Notes under the pieces: model-generated | What the model saw: the letters and a program-made list of their open reading frames with translations, nothing else | The model's database searches: none | What the model was told of the DNA's origin: nothing | Part shown: piece after piece, positions 57,525 through 64,000 of the stretch | Layout: each line of letters begins with the position of its first letter | Position numbering within the stretch: the first letter of the stretch is position 1 | DNA from: Mycetocola zhujimingii | Lineage (GTDB): Bacteria > Actinomycetota > Actinomycetes > Actinomycetales > Microbacteriaceae | Assembly: GCF_003065425.1 (NCBI RefSeq) | Contig: NZ_CP026949.1 | Coordinates: forward strand, 1,054,001-1,118,000 | Length of the DNA stretch: 64,000 nucleotides | Direction: 5' to 3' | Position numbers and translations under genes: made by a program

Positions 57525-57634
57525 GTGGCTAGAGTATCGATCCGAACATCGCTGCTGCTCGTGGAATCGGTGCGGCCCGACCGCGGTATTGAACCGGAAG
57601 GCGCTTCAGTGGCGGCCCTTAGTGCGCTGGCGGC

Positions 57635-57993
57635 ATGACCTCGCCGCAGGCAACTAAGAACGCCGCTCCCTCCCGCGGCGCGAGCGTCGGGTTCCGGGCA
57701 GTGGCCGCTCTCGGCGTTCCGGCTGCCGCAAGCGCCTGGACCTGGTACGGATTCGCGCAGTTCGAGGCACAAACTGAGCAGAGCAAGGCGCTTGCGAGCG
57801 GAACAACCATGGCCGGTCTAGGGGAAGCGTTGGGCCGGGGCCCTCTTGCATGTGCTCACCTGGTCGGGCTTGCAACGCTCGTGGTCCTCGGATGGAACGG
57901 ATATCGAAAGCGCGGAATCGGGCCGGCGCCCAGCTGGTCTGGGCGGGGGAGCTGTTTCAACTCGGCATTAACAACAGCACCTACGTTTCGTGA
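57635..57993 (+). pseudogene. Membrane protein gene with probable frameshift
   Basis: The first 92 or so codons from ATG 57635 look coding (GC-biased third positions, Ala/Thr/Ser-rich lead, one clear helix ACAHLVGLATLVVLGW). After GWNGYRKR (about 57912) the original frame turns into low-complexity antisense of the next gene. The -1/+2 frame from 57913 instead reads on as AGAQLVWAGELFQLGINNST and ends YVS at a TGA (57991-57993). That suggests a frameshift or programmed slip; a sequencing error is also possible. Family unknown. Confidence 0.45.
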
Positions 57994-58038
57994 TGCGGTC
58001 CAGCTGGGGTTAGCGATCGAGGGGTGTGAGTCGGCGAT

Positions 58039-58953
58039 TTATTGGTCGCCTTCTATCCTTGGGTCGCGCAGCAGATTGTGGACGCGGGACGGGCCTGTCA
58101 TCCCTCCGTCCCGCCGTTTGCGGCGATACAAAACGAGCATCGCCGTCAACGCCAGCGCGAGCAACGCGGTGACGCCCCACGCAACCGGGCCCAGGTCGAC
58201 AATAAGTATCAGCGCGCTGGGTGCGATAACCCCGACGACGACCAGTGCAACAAGCACGAGGAGCAGGAGAAGCAGGGTTCGAGCGCGACTCGGGATCGCA
58301 CCGAACACGGCGAAACCGGCGAAGAGGGCCACGGTATACCAGCTAGGACCTTGCCACCCAAACCATGCCCCCAGAACCCCGATTGCAACAGCCGACTGGG
58401 CGCTGGCCAGCGCGACGAAACGCGTTGTGCGGCCCAGCGGAGTGACGGAGAAGGCGAAAGCGACGGTCATGAGGGCAGCGGTTATGACCAGGGGGTTCGA
58501 AAACTCCCAAACAGCACCGGGCGCGTTGGTACTCGGCGCCCATGTGACGTAACGGAGATACATCGCGGAGAATGCGGTACCCAAACCGAGGACGAGAATG
58601 GTCCGAACGCTACGCTCACTCGGTTGACGCAGTTGTTCCCGCAAGCCACCGGCGAGAAGTCCGGCACGTTCAGCGGGGGAGGGTCGACCCATTCCTCGCG
58701 CTTCAGCATGATCAAGTAAGAGACCGAGCAATGCCTCTCCGTTTTGGTCAAGCCACGCGGAGGGATACCAGCTCATCAGACGTCGGTATGTCGTGCCAAG
58801 CGGGCCGGATTCCGTGTAGTCACCACGAGTGCTGCCAGGGCGGGTGCCAATCGGTTGGCCGGAAGGGTCTGAGGCAACGTCCGACGGATGGAGGTCGCCA
58901 CCGTTGGTTGGAATCGGATTAGTCAGCGGAGGATCAACGTCATCCGGATTCAT
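58039..58953 (-). CDS. Hypothetical membrane protein in a PadR-regulated operon
   Basis: The 304-residue protein has a disordered N-terminal 50 residues and a helical cytosolic part (YRRLMSWYPSAWLDQNGEAL). This is followed by six or seven membrane helices from about residue 115 to 285 and an Arg/Lys-rich tail (YRRKRRDGGM). The YPxxWLxxxGEA segment followed by membrane helices is common in actinobacterial genes paired with PadR regulators. The start overlaps the padR stop by 4 bases, so it is probably the regulated target. Confidence 0.65.
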   Translation of the reverse strand: MNPDDVDPPLTNPIPTNGGDLHPSDVASDPSGQPIGTRPGSTRGDYTESGPLGTTYRRLMSWYPSAWLDQNGEALLGLLLDHAEARGMGRPSPAERAGLLAGGLREQLRQPSERSVRTILVLGLGTAFSAMYLRYVTWAPSTNAPGAVWEFSNPLVITAALMTVAFAFSVTPLGRTTRFVALASAQSAVAIGVLGAWFGWQGPSWYTVALFAGFAVFGAIPSRARTLLLLLLVLVALVVVGVIAPSALILIVDLGPVAWGVTALLALALTAMLVLYRRKRRDGGMTGPSRVHNLLRDPRIEGDQ

Positions 58954-59297
58954 GCGATGACCCCTCTCGCGGTGCCGGGACGGAGCCGGAGACGCTCCCG
59001 TGCCTGCTGTGCATTCGATTCCATGCGTGCAGCTTCCTGCTGGAGTCGTTGAGCACCGATGTCCGTCAAACGAAAGTAGCGGCGTAGACGCCCGGCGACT
59101 CGCTCGTCACCGTCGGCGATCACAAGACCCTGTTTTTCCAGCCGTTCTAAGGCTGCGTAGAGGGTGGTCGCCTTGAGGTTCACTCGCCCTTGAGACAGCG
59201 AACTCGTCTCGCTGATCAGCGCGTAGCCGTGTCGTCGTCCCGACGCCAGCGCGGTCAAAACCCAGAAGGTGGGCTCTCTCATGTCTATTTCCGGCAT
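58950..59297 (-). CDS. PadR family transcriptional regulator
   Basis: The 115-residue protein is a PadR winged HTH: REPTFWVLTALASGRRHGYALI, then VNLKATTLYAALERLEKQGLV and LRRYFRLTDIGAQRLQQE. PadR repressors respond to phenolics, antibiotics or envelope stress. An alternative start, 15 bases downstream (MREPTFW), has a better ribosome site (GGAAATAGAC). The 4-base overlap with the membrane gene and a palindrome upstream suggest autoregulation of a two-gene operon. Confidence 0.88.
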   Translation of the reverse strand: MPEIDMREPTFWVLTALASGRRHGYALISETSSLSQGRVNLKATTLYAALERLEKQGLVIADGDERVAGRLRRYFRLTDIGAQRLQQEAARMESNAQQARERLRLRPGTARGVIA

Positions 59298-59305
59298 ACG
59301 CGCAC

Positions 59306-59328
59306 CATAGTGCAGTCGATGGACTATG
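59306..59328. promoter_or_regulatory. Candidate PadR operator
   Basis: CATAGT and ACTATG are perfect 6-base arms separated by 11 bases, located 9 bases before the padR start. Confidence 0.5.
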
Positions 59329-59377
59329 CCTAGGGTTTGTTTTAGCCCGTCTCGAATCCCCAGTGATCTAAGACGTC

Positions 59378-59515
59378 TTACCCGCCTGAGTAGAGAGCGA
59401 GCGCGGCGAGTGTGCCGCCATCAACGACATTTCCGCTCCTGACCAGCGCCCAGAGTTCGGCCAGAGTCACCAGCGACGGAGCCCAGTCCTCGACGATTGA
59501 TCCCCACCGGTTGGA
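59378..59515 (-). pseudogene. Possible C-terminal remnant of a gene
   Basis: About 42 codons on the minus strand have strongly GC-biased third positions and sensible sequence (WGSIVEDWAPSLVTLAELWA, then LVRSGNVVDGGTLAALALYS) up to a TAA stop. Upstream the frame loses coding character where it meets the plus-strand gene. It could be the end of a gene truncated by rearrangement. Family not recognised. Confidence 0.3.
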
Positions 59516-60171
59516 CCTGTGAAAAGATTCAGCGTGCACTAGTGGAAGAACAGCTCTCGGAGGGGTGGGCACCGGCCATGGCAGTAGTCCTTGGGGACGC
59601 ACCTGATCCGCCGATCAGTTTGTCGTGGGGGGATCTCAGTAAGAAGCGCGAATTCTTGGGTAGGACGTACGATTCCCTGACTGATGTTGGCATCGATCTC
59701 CAGTTCCTGCGCGAGGGTGAGTGGGAAGCCTGGGAGCCCACGCCGGTCTTCACAGATCGGTTAGGTCGGAGGTTTCGAATCCTGGTCATGTCGCTCGAAG
59801 TCGTGTTGTGCGTGGAGGTGCCCGCTGACTATGAGCCGACACAGTTGAAGTTGCGGCGAGTCTGGGTTTCAGGCGAAGAGATCATCGTCGAGTCACTGCA
59901 TTCCGTGGACCAACGCGCGCTTTTGAGCGAGACGCGAACGGCAACCCCCGTGGAGACGATCAAACTTGCCGACGGAACAAACACTGCATCAGAGGACACA
60001 GACGAGGAAGCACCGTCTGCGCTTTCGTGGCACGTCTTCGACGAAGAGTGGATGAACAGTGTTGACCCGGCGTCGCCCTTCATCATCACTTTGGGCTCAT
60101 TGGGAACGTGGCTGTCCCAGATTCTGCGGAACCATTTTCGGCGCTCGTCACCCCCGGGGAGTCAGGAATGA
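59497..60171 (+). CDS. Hypothetical protein, up to 224 residues
   Basis: The start is uncertain: TTG 59497, GTG 59542 or ATG 59578. The protein has no signal peptide or membrane segment. Beta-rich stretches (FRILVMSLEVVLCVEVPADY, LKLRRVWVSGEEIIVESLHS) sit in the middle, and Glu/Asp/Thr-rich linker sequence (SEDTDEEAPSA) comes near the end. No family is recognised. It lies between PadR-type and GntR-type modules on the opposite strand. Confidence 0.5.
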   Translation: MIPTGWTCEKIQRALVEEQLSEGWAPAMAVVLGDAPDPPISLSWGDLSKKREFLGRTYDSLTDVGIDLQFLREGEWEAWEPTPVFTDRLGRRFRILVMSLEVVLCVEVPADYEPTQLKLRRVWVSGEEIIVESLHSVDQRALLSETRTATPVETIKLADGTNTASEDTDEEAPSALSWHVFDEEWMNSVDPASPFIITLGSLGTWLSQILRNHFRRSSPPGSQE

Positions 60172-60237
60172 CAGCTCGAGCAGCATCTCGCGAGTGAGAC
60201 GTCTCGACTCCTCTGAGTGAGCGCTTCGCCGATTCTT

Positions 60238-60624
60238 CTACTCCGAGGACTTGGCAGCATTGCGACCGTCGCCGCTATCCCAGATTCCAGTGAGTGTAGC
60301 TATCGAGTCCTCGAGGCTAGTGCCATGTCGGACAGCCGCATCGTGCAGTGCGCGCGCCGCTTTCAGCACTTCTGGTGAAAGGCTTTGGGATGAACTTAGA
60401 ACGGTGGTGCCGCCCCGTGCGCGGGTCTGAACAGAAGATTCGAGCTCCAATTGCTTGTACGCGCGCGCGACCGTACCGGGGGCAACTCCCAGGTCGCGAG
60501 CAAGTTGCCGTACTGTCGGCAACCGCTCACCCGCGGCGATTCGGCCGGAGAGGATAAGGCCGCGTAGTTGCTGGTAGATCTGCTCCGACGGTGGTGCTGC
60601 GCCATTGAGATCGATGGCAACCAT
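60238..60624 (-). CDS. GntR family regulator, YtrA type (copy 1)
   Basis: The 128-residue protein has the GntR winged HTH (SEQIYQQLRGLILSGRIAAG, ERLPTVRQLARDLGVAPGTV, ARAYKQLELESSV) and a short helical C-terminal part. That small size identifies the YtrA subfamily, usually repressors of adjacent membrane or ABC transporter genes. It overlaps the membrane gene upstream by 1 base (TGATG), so the two form an operon. The homologue at 62972 has the same plan. Confidence 0.88.
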   Translation of the reverse strand: MVAIDLNGAAPPSEQIYQQLRGLILSGRIAAGERLPTVRQLARDLGVAPGTVARAYKQLELESSVQTRARGGTTVLSSSQSLSPEVLKAARALHDAAVRHGTSLEDSIATLTGIWDSGDGRNAAKSSE

Positions 60625-61565
60625 CAGGCCATCGTTCTTTGCGCCGCGTCGAGAGTGCGCTCTGTTGACCGGGTGTTGCCGGCTGTTTTGGCGCTCCTCT
60701 GGAACACGGGAAGAGCGACCAGAGCGACGCCGAGACCTTGCAGGAGCAGTCCCGAAACTGTGAGCGGTATTTGGAGGGCTGCGAAGGATGTCCCGAGTTC
60801 GACTCGAACGCCGTCAGATCCGAGCACTGAGGCACTGAGCGTTGCCGCGCGACTGATGAAGATCAGTGCAGCCCCGAATGTGAAGGCAATAGCGCCAACC
60901 GAGAGAGCGAGGACCGTCCTAACCTGGTTCCGGCGGATTGCGACTTCGAGGCTTCGTTCCACCGGATCTGCTGGCACTGCCGGACGAGCAATCCGTGACA
61001 ACGCGAAACAGTCGACTACCGAGAGGACTGCTAGAAAAAGCAACACCGGCACACCGAAGGCCCACCCAAAGAACGTTGTGCCAGCTTGTGAGCTCCCAAC
61101 ATCGAGCACAATCATCGTGTGGCCGCCTTCCCCGTCCGTGCTCGACGCCAGTCCGGCGAGAACAACCGTGGCACTCAGGAGTCCGACGAAAGTGACCCAA
61201 CCAGCGAACCACCACCGAGAACCGAACGACCACATAGTCCGGGGCGCCAGGTCAATCTCTCGACTCGGAACAACCGGCCGCGGGCGAACGCCGATCGTCG
61301 CATACAGAATGACCGCGAGCGACGCTGCGGCTAGGGGGATGCTGTTCCGCCAAGTTGCCAATGGCAGTTCGGTGAAGAACCACGAACGCGTTAGCGAGAA
61401 CACCACGATCCCAGCAAAGACGATCAGTGCGGCTGGCCGGCCAATAACGGACTGTCCGCCCCGGACGTCATTGGACTTCGTGACGAGGTGCAGAGCGACT
61501 CCGAGGCAGACAAGCCCAATGATGAGCACGATGATCTCTTCTGTCCAAACCAGATAGAACGGCAT
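60624..61565 (-). CDS. Multi-pass membrane protein paired with GntR (copy 1)
   Basis: The 313-residue protein has about eight membrane helices with a central motif block. The block is APRTMWSFGSRWWFAGW, then GLASSTDGEGG, FFGWAFGVPVLLFLAVLSVV, and R-x-A-R-P with a charged helix (DPVERSLEVAIRRNQVR). The same block appears in the protein at 61935, so they are paralogues. GAGGAGG precedes the start. I know no function for this family; context suggests a membrane sensor or a small-molecule/antibiotic response protein controlled by its GntR partner. Confidence 0.7.
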   Translation of the reverse strand: MPFYLVWTEEIIVLIIGLVCLGVALHLVTKSNDVRGGQSVIGRPAALIVFAGIVVFSLTRSWFFTELPLATWRNSIPLAAASLAVILYATIGVRPRPVVPSREIDLAPRTMWSFGSRWWFAGWVTFVGLLSATVVLAGLASSTDGEGGHTMIVLDVGSSQAGTTFFGWAFGVPVLLFLAVLSVVDCFALSRIARPAVPADPVERSLEVAIRRNQVRTVLALSVGAIAFTFGAALIFISRAATLSASVLGSDGVRVELGTSFAALQIPLTVSGLLLQGLGVALVALPVFQRSAKTAGNTRSTERTLDAAQRTMA

Positions 61566-61586
61566 CGCCGCCTCCTCATCGCTACG

Positions 61587-61614
61587 TCAATGTATCAATC
61601 AGACGATACATTGA
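61587..61614 (-). promoter_or_regulatory. Operator palindrome for copy-1 operon
   Basis: TCAATGTATC and GATACATTGA are perfect 10-base arms around 8 bases, centred about 35 bases before the membrane-gene start. This size and position fit a YtrA-type repressor. Confidence 0.7.
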
Positions 61615-61894
61615 TTGGCGATGCGCAGGAAGACCTACAGCGAAGCTTCCCAAGCCAAAGCTGATGGAGTCAGCCACGGATCTTTTGGTCGCCACTACAA
61701 ATTGCACCCTTGGCGTTGGTGGGCGTAATACAACGCTCCGCGTTTGCTGTTGGCCATCACTATCTACGTTGGCGTTGAAGAAGGAAGCGCATTTTTTCGC
61801 CGAGCGCGTTTGCTCGCGAACTAAGTCCCGAGCGCGGGCAAGTTAGCGACTAAGTCCTTCGGAAGGGCGCATTTTGTGCTAGCTGTCTGCTACA

Positions 61895-61920
61895 AGTTGT
61901 GTTAGACATGTGACACAACT
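61895..61920 (+). promoter_or_regulatory. Operator palindrome for copy-2 operon
   Basis: AGTTGTGT and ACACAACT are perfect 8-base arms around 10 bases. A TAGACA -10-like word lies in the centre and the GAAAGGG ribosome site starts 2 bases after. The sequence differs from the copy-1 palindrome. Confidence 0.65.
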
Positions 61921-61934
61921 CTGAAAGGGTCGCC

Positions 61935-62975
61935 GTGCCTCGCTTTCCCATCCCGCTCTACAGCCCGCTGGAATACGTGGCTGCTGCCTTCTCTCTCCCG
62001 CTGTTCTCGTTGATTGTCGCGATGCTCGTCTTCGCACTTGCGCCTTCCGCACGACGTTTCCTCGGTCGAGGTCCTCGATCGCGTATTGACAAGAGGACCC
62101 CAGCGGCCGCTGCGCGGTATTCATCCGAGCGTGGCGCGCTCGGCGGGGGCGCTATTGCGGTCATCATCGTGTTCGCGGCCGAGAACGTAGTGCGTGGATA
62201 TCTGCTGAACCTTTCCGACGTAGTTGCGTGGTGGGAGTACGCAACTCCTGTGTTCACCGCGTTCCTCAGTCTCTCTGTGGTGCTTTGGCTTATCGTTTTT
62301 CGGGGCACGATCCCACCGGAACAGCCCGTCCTTTCTGTCAGTCCCCGAACCTGGATCAGCTTTGGCCCTCGAATCGGTATCACCGTGGCCATCGCTGCGG
62401 CGTGCGCTCTGTTCGTGACAACTGTTGCGGCGGGATTAGCTTCCTCGGCAGATAGCCGCGGCCGGTACATTCACCTAGAGATTCCGGTACCTAACGAAGC
62501 GATCGACGCGCTCCGTCCTTGGTTCTACGGGTGGGCGTATGGAGTACCTGTGATCATTTGCCTTGCGGCACTGGCGGTTACGTGCGGGGTGACGCTTCAG
62601 CGCAACGCGGCCAGGCCGTTCATGCGACCAGATACGGTCGGAGCAGAGCGCGCTGCCCGTGTCGAGATAGCGTCCAGCGCCGTGCTCATTACGACTGCCG
62701 CGTCACTGCTTGCACTCGGCGGAGCGTTTCGCCTGATCGCCAGCTCGGGGTCAATCTCTGCGCTAGTGGTCCAGAACGGGGGTGAGAGTGACTCGTACGA
62801 AGCGATGTGGCGGTATGCGGAGTTCGCGATAGCGGCAGGTTGGCTCGCTCCGCTTCTTGAGATAACAGCGTTCTTATCGCTGTTAGCTGTCGCAGGCAGG
62901 CTGTTTCGAACTCGGGCGAAGGGACGAGCTCGCGAAGAAAACGAACTGGCCACCCGCTCCGAGGCGGTGAAATGA
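61935..62975 (+). CDS. Multi-pass membrane protein paired with GntR (copy 2)
   Basis: The 346-residue protein starts at GTG 61935 after GAAAGGG. It has about eight membrane helices. Its central block (SPRTWISFGPRIGIT, GLASSADSRGR, WFYGWAYGVPVIICLAALAV, RNAARPFMRPDTVGAERAAR) aligns with copy 1, but the N-terminal third is different in sequence. The charged tail (TRAKGRAREENELATRSEAV) is cytosolic. It overlaps the GntR gene by 4 bases. Confidence 0.7.
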   Translation: MPRFPIPLYSPLEYVAAAFSLPLFSLIVAMLVFALAPSARRFLGRGPRSRIDKRTPAAAARYSSERGALGGGAIAVIIVFAAENVVRGYLLNLSDVVAWWEYATPVFTAFLSLSVVLWLIVFRGTIPPEQPVLSVSPRTWISFGPRIGITVAIAAACALFVTTVAAGLASSADSRGRYIHLEIPVPNEAIDALRPWFYGWAYGVPVIICLAALAVTCGVTLQRNAARPFMRPDTVGAERAARVEIASSAVLITTAASLLALGGAFRLIASSGSISALVVQNGGESDSYEAMWRYAEFAIAAGWLAPLLEITAFLSLLAVAGRLFRTRAKGRAREENELATRSEAVK

Positions 62976-63376
62976 CCACGCCGCCTACTCTGTCGCCGAC
63001 CGATGATGCGAGTCCAGCGCTAGACATCTATCGGCAGCTGCGGGGTCTGATCGTCTCCGGCCAGCTCGGTGCAGGTGAACGACTACCCACGGTGCGGCAG
63101 ACGGCGCAAGATTTGAACGTGGCGCCCGGAACAGCGGCGAAAGCCTACAAACTGCTTGAACGAGACGGCCTCGTCGTTACTCGCACAGCCGCTGGCACTC
63201 GCGTTGCAGACGCGGCAGCTGTACTCCCAGGACCCGTTGTACGCCGCATCCGGGAGCTGGTGAACGAAGCAGAGGCAGTCGGCGCAAATGCCGACGATGT
63301 CATCGACGTGCTTCGAGTTATCTGGCAAACACGGTCCAATCTGACCACGACGCAAGAAGGCACGAACGTGTCATGA
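62972..63376 (+). CDS. GntR family regulator, YtrA type (copy 2)
   Basis: The 134-residue protein has the same HTH plan as copy 1: DIYRQLRGLIVSGQLGAGER, LPTVRQTAQDLNVAPGTAAK and YKLLERDGLVVTRTAAGTRV. The recognition helices differ at several positions, in line with the two different palindromes. The start overlaps the membrane-gene stop (ATGA), and the stop overlaps a further small open frame. Confidence 0.88.
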   Translation: MTTPPTLSPTDDASPALDIYRQLRGLIVSGQLGAGERLPTVRQTAQDLNVAPGTAAKAYKLLERDGLVVTRTAAGTRVADAAAVLPGPVVRRIRELVNEAEAVGANADDVIDVLRVIWQTRSNLTTTQEGTNVS

Positions 63377-63489
63377 AGGCCTATGCAATTGATCCCACTG
63401 CCACCGCCCCTCCACCCACCGTCTCGCTGGAAATCCACATCGACCAGTTCAGTTTGATCGAAAAAACACCGGCTGCCTCGGAGATTTGA
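63373..63489 (+). CDS. Small open reading frame, 38 residues, coupled to GntR copy 2
   Basis: An ATG overlapping the GntR stop (ATGA) opens a frame of 38 codons, MKAYAIDPTATAPPPTVSLE then IHIDQFSLIEKTPAASEI and TGA. The tight overlap continues the pattern of this operon and favours translation. It has no membrane helix. No homologue is known to me; it could also be chance. Confidence 0.4.
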   Translation: MKAYAIDPTATAPPPTVSLEIHIDQFSLIEKTPAASEI

Positions 63490-63550
63490 GAGGATTACGC
63501 ACAGATCTGATCGTGTCGCGTTTATCGGCAGATGCCGAATAGGGAGAACA

Positions 63551-63796
63551 ATGCTCGGTAATCTCACCGGATTGCACCTCGTCATCATCGCCGGAGTGCC
63601 GTTGGTACTCGTTGCAGTCGTCGTGGCTGCCGTGGTCATCGGCATCCGTCTTTCACGCAAGAACGCTCCCCGATTGGCAACGTCGCCGAGCAACCCGACC
63701 GAACAAATTCAGCGGCTAGCTCAGCTTCGCGACGAAGGAATCTTGACCCATGCAGAGTACGAAGCGAAGCGCGCAGAGGTCTTGAACCGAAACTAG
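63551..63796 (+). CDS. SHOCT domain membrane protein
   Basis: The 81-residue protein has one long membrane helix (LHLVIIAGVPLVLVAVVVAA), a short linker and a C-terminal SHOCT motif (QIQRLAQLRDEGILTHAEYE, AKRAEVL), an oligomerisation element. GGGAGAAC precedes the ATG. It follows the copy-2 operon after about 60 bases of sequence and may belong to it. Confidence 0.8.
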   Translation: MLGNLTGLHLVIIAGVPLVLVAVVVAAVVIGIRLSRKNAPRLATSPSNPTEQIQRLAQLRDEGILTHAEYEAKRAEVLNRN

Positions 63797-64000
63797 CCCT
63801 CTGGAGCGGCGGTCCTTGGCATGACCGCTAACGCACTTGGCGCTCTTGGGGGGTGCCCTCCTCGCGGGCTAGAACATTGTCAGGCCTTCGCGCGGAGGTG
63901 CGTCTGGCATGTCGGTACGGAACACCTCCGTCTGGCTTCGGTCATCGAATCACGAGGCCTATTTAGAGGCGAGGCGTTGAGCGACAAGTTGCTCGAGTGC
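63797..64000. other. Terminal stretch with no recognised feature
   Basis: No open frame with coding character and no clear structure is seen in the last 204 bases; a gene may begin or end outside the window. Confidence 0.4.

Larger units (their letters stand above)
61566..61934. other. Divergent intergenic region between the two membrane/GntR operons
   Basis: These 369 bases contain two different operator-like palindromes, one next to each start, and no gene. Between them is AT-richer sequence with the word ACTAAGTCC twice (near 61820 and 61850) and GCGCATTTT twice (near 61789 and 61867). Confidence 0.6.

Noticed and set aside
60624-62975. The two membrane proteins as ABC transporter permeases
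   Set aside because: No ATPase gene, no EAA loop and no FtsX-type domain are present, although YtrA regulators commonly control ABC systems.
63145-63693. 182-residue minus-strand frame over GntR copy 2 and SHOCT genes
   Set aside because: It is antisense to two genes with recognisable domains and is rich in simple Thr/Ala/Ser sequence.

Overview
The window looks like core chromosome of a high-GC actinobacterium, most likely family Microbacteriaceae. Supporting signs are strongly GC-biased third codon positions, actinobacterial marker genes (clgR next to pgsA/cinA, a DUF3046 gene just before recA, bifunctional priA, a DUF1844 gene before infC), a LexA box of the CGAAC-N4-GTTCG type, an LAXTG sortase signal, and many genes that appear to lack a leader. 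I cannot name the genus. From memory, the gene order from dapB to the lexA/LysM pair broadly follows the Mycobacterium tuberculosis Rv2719c-Rv2773c block.

Layout. 1-14 kb: end of an M16 peptidase, a histidine phosphatase, dapB, a repeat mosaic, an SDR and an OsmC gene, thyA-folA, dapA-rnj, a HEAT protein, and a MacB-like ABC efflux trio. 14-28.7 kb: ftsK, pgsA-cinA-clgR, DUF3046-recA-recX, miaB-miaA-dapF, an RsmC-like methyltransferase, hflX, and lexA facing a LysM gene. 28.7-35.5 kb: hisC-hisB-hisH-priA-sseB, a DUF1844 gene, infC-rpmI-rplT, and a SpoU methyltransferase. 35.6-42.6 kb: a glutamate-type ABC importer and pheS-pheT. 42.7-50.6 kb: an MFS carrier facing a GH3 glycosidase, then a 1005-residue sortase-anchored hydrolase and an epoxide-hydrolase-like protein. 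50.6-53.3 kb: a DHFR-like reductase, a lipoprotein and an SDR.

53.3-64 kb is accessory in character. It holds small secreted, membrane and orphan proteins, including genes that resemble contact-toxin or bacteriocin immunity genes (WapI-like, SdpI-like), a broken membrane gene, a PadR-regulated membrane gene, and a mirrored pair of operons. Each of those operons encodes a related multi-pass membrane protein followed by an overlapping GntR/YtrA-type repressor, and each has its own palindromic operator in the shared divergent region. This pair is the best candidate for an undescribed system.

How the genes work together: dapB, dapA and dapF supply diaminopimelate and lysine. thyA regenerates dihydrofolate and folA recycles it. 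recA, recX, lexA and the LysM protein form an SOS module. infC-rpmI-rplT and pheST serve translation. Recurrent structural signals are start codons sitting 6-9 bases after a TANNNT -10 element, strong hairpins at convergent gene ends, and a heavily over-used 7-mer, GGATGCC/GGCATCC, that nearly vanishes after about 57 kb. No tRNA, rRNA, insertion sequence or CRISPR array was seen.
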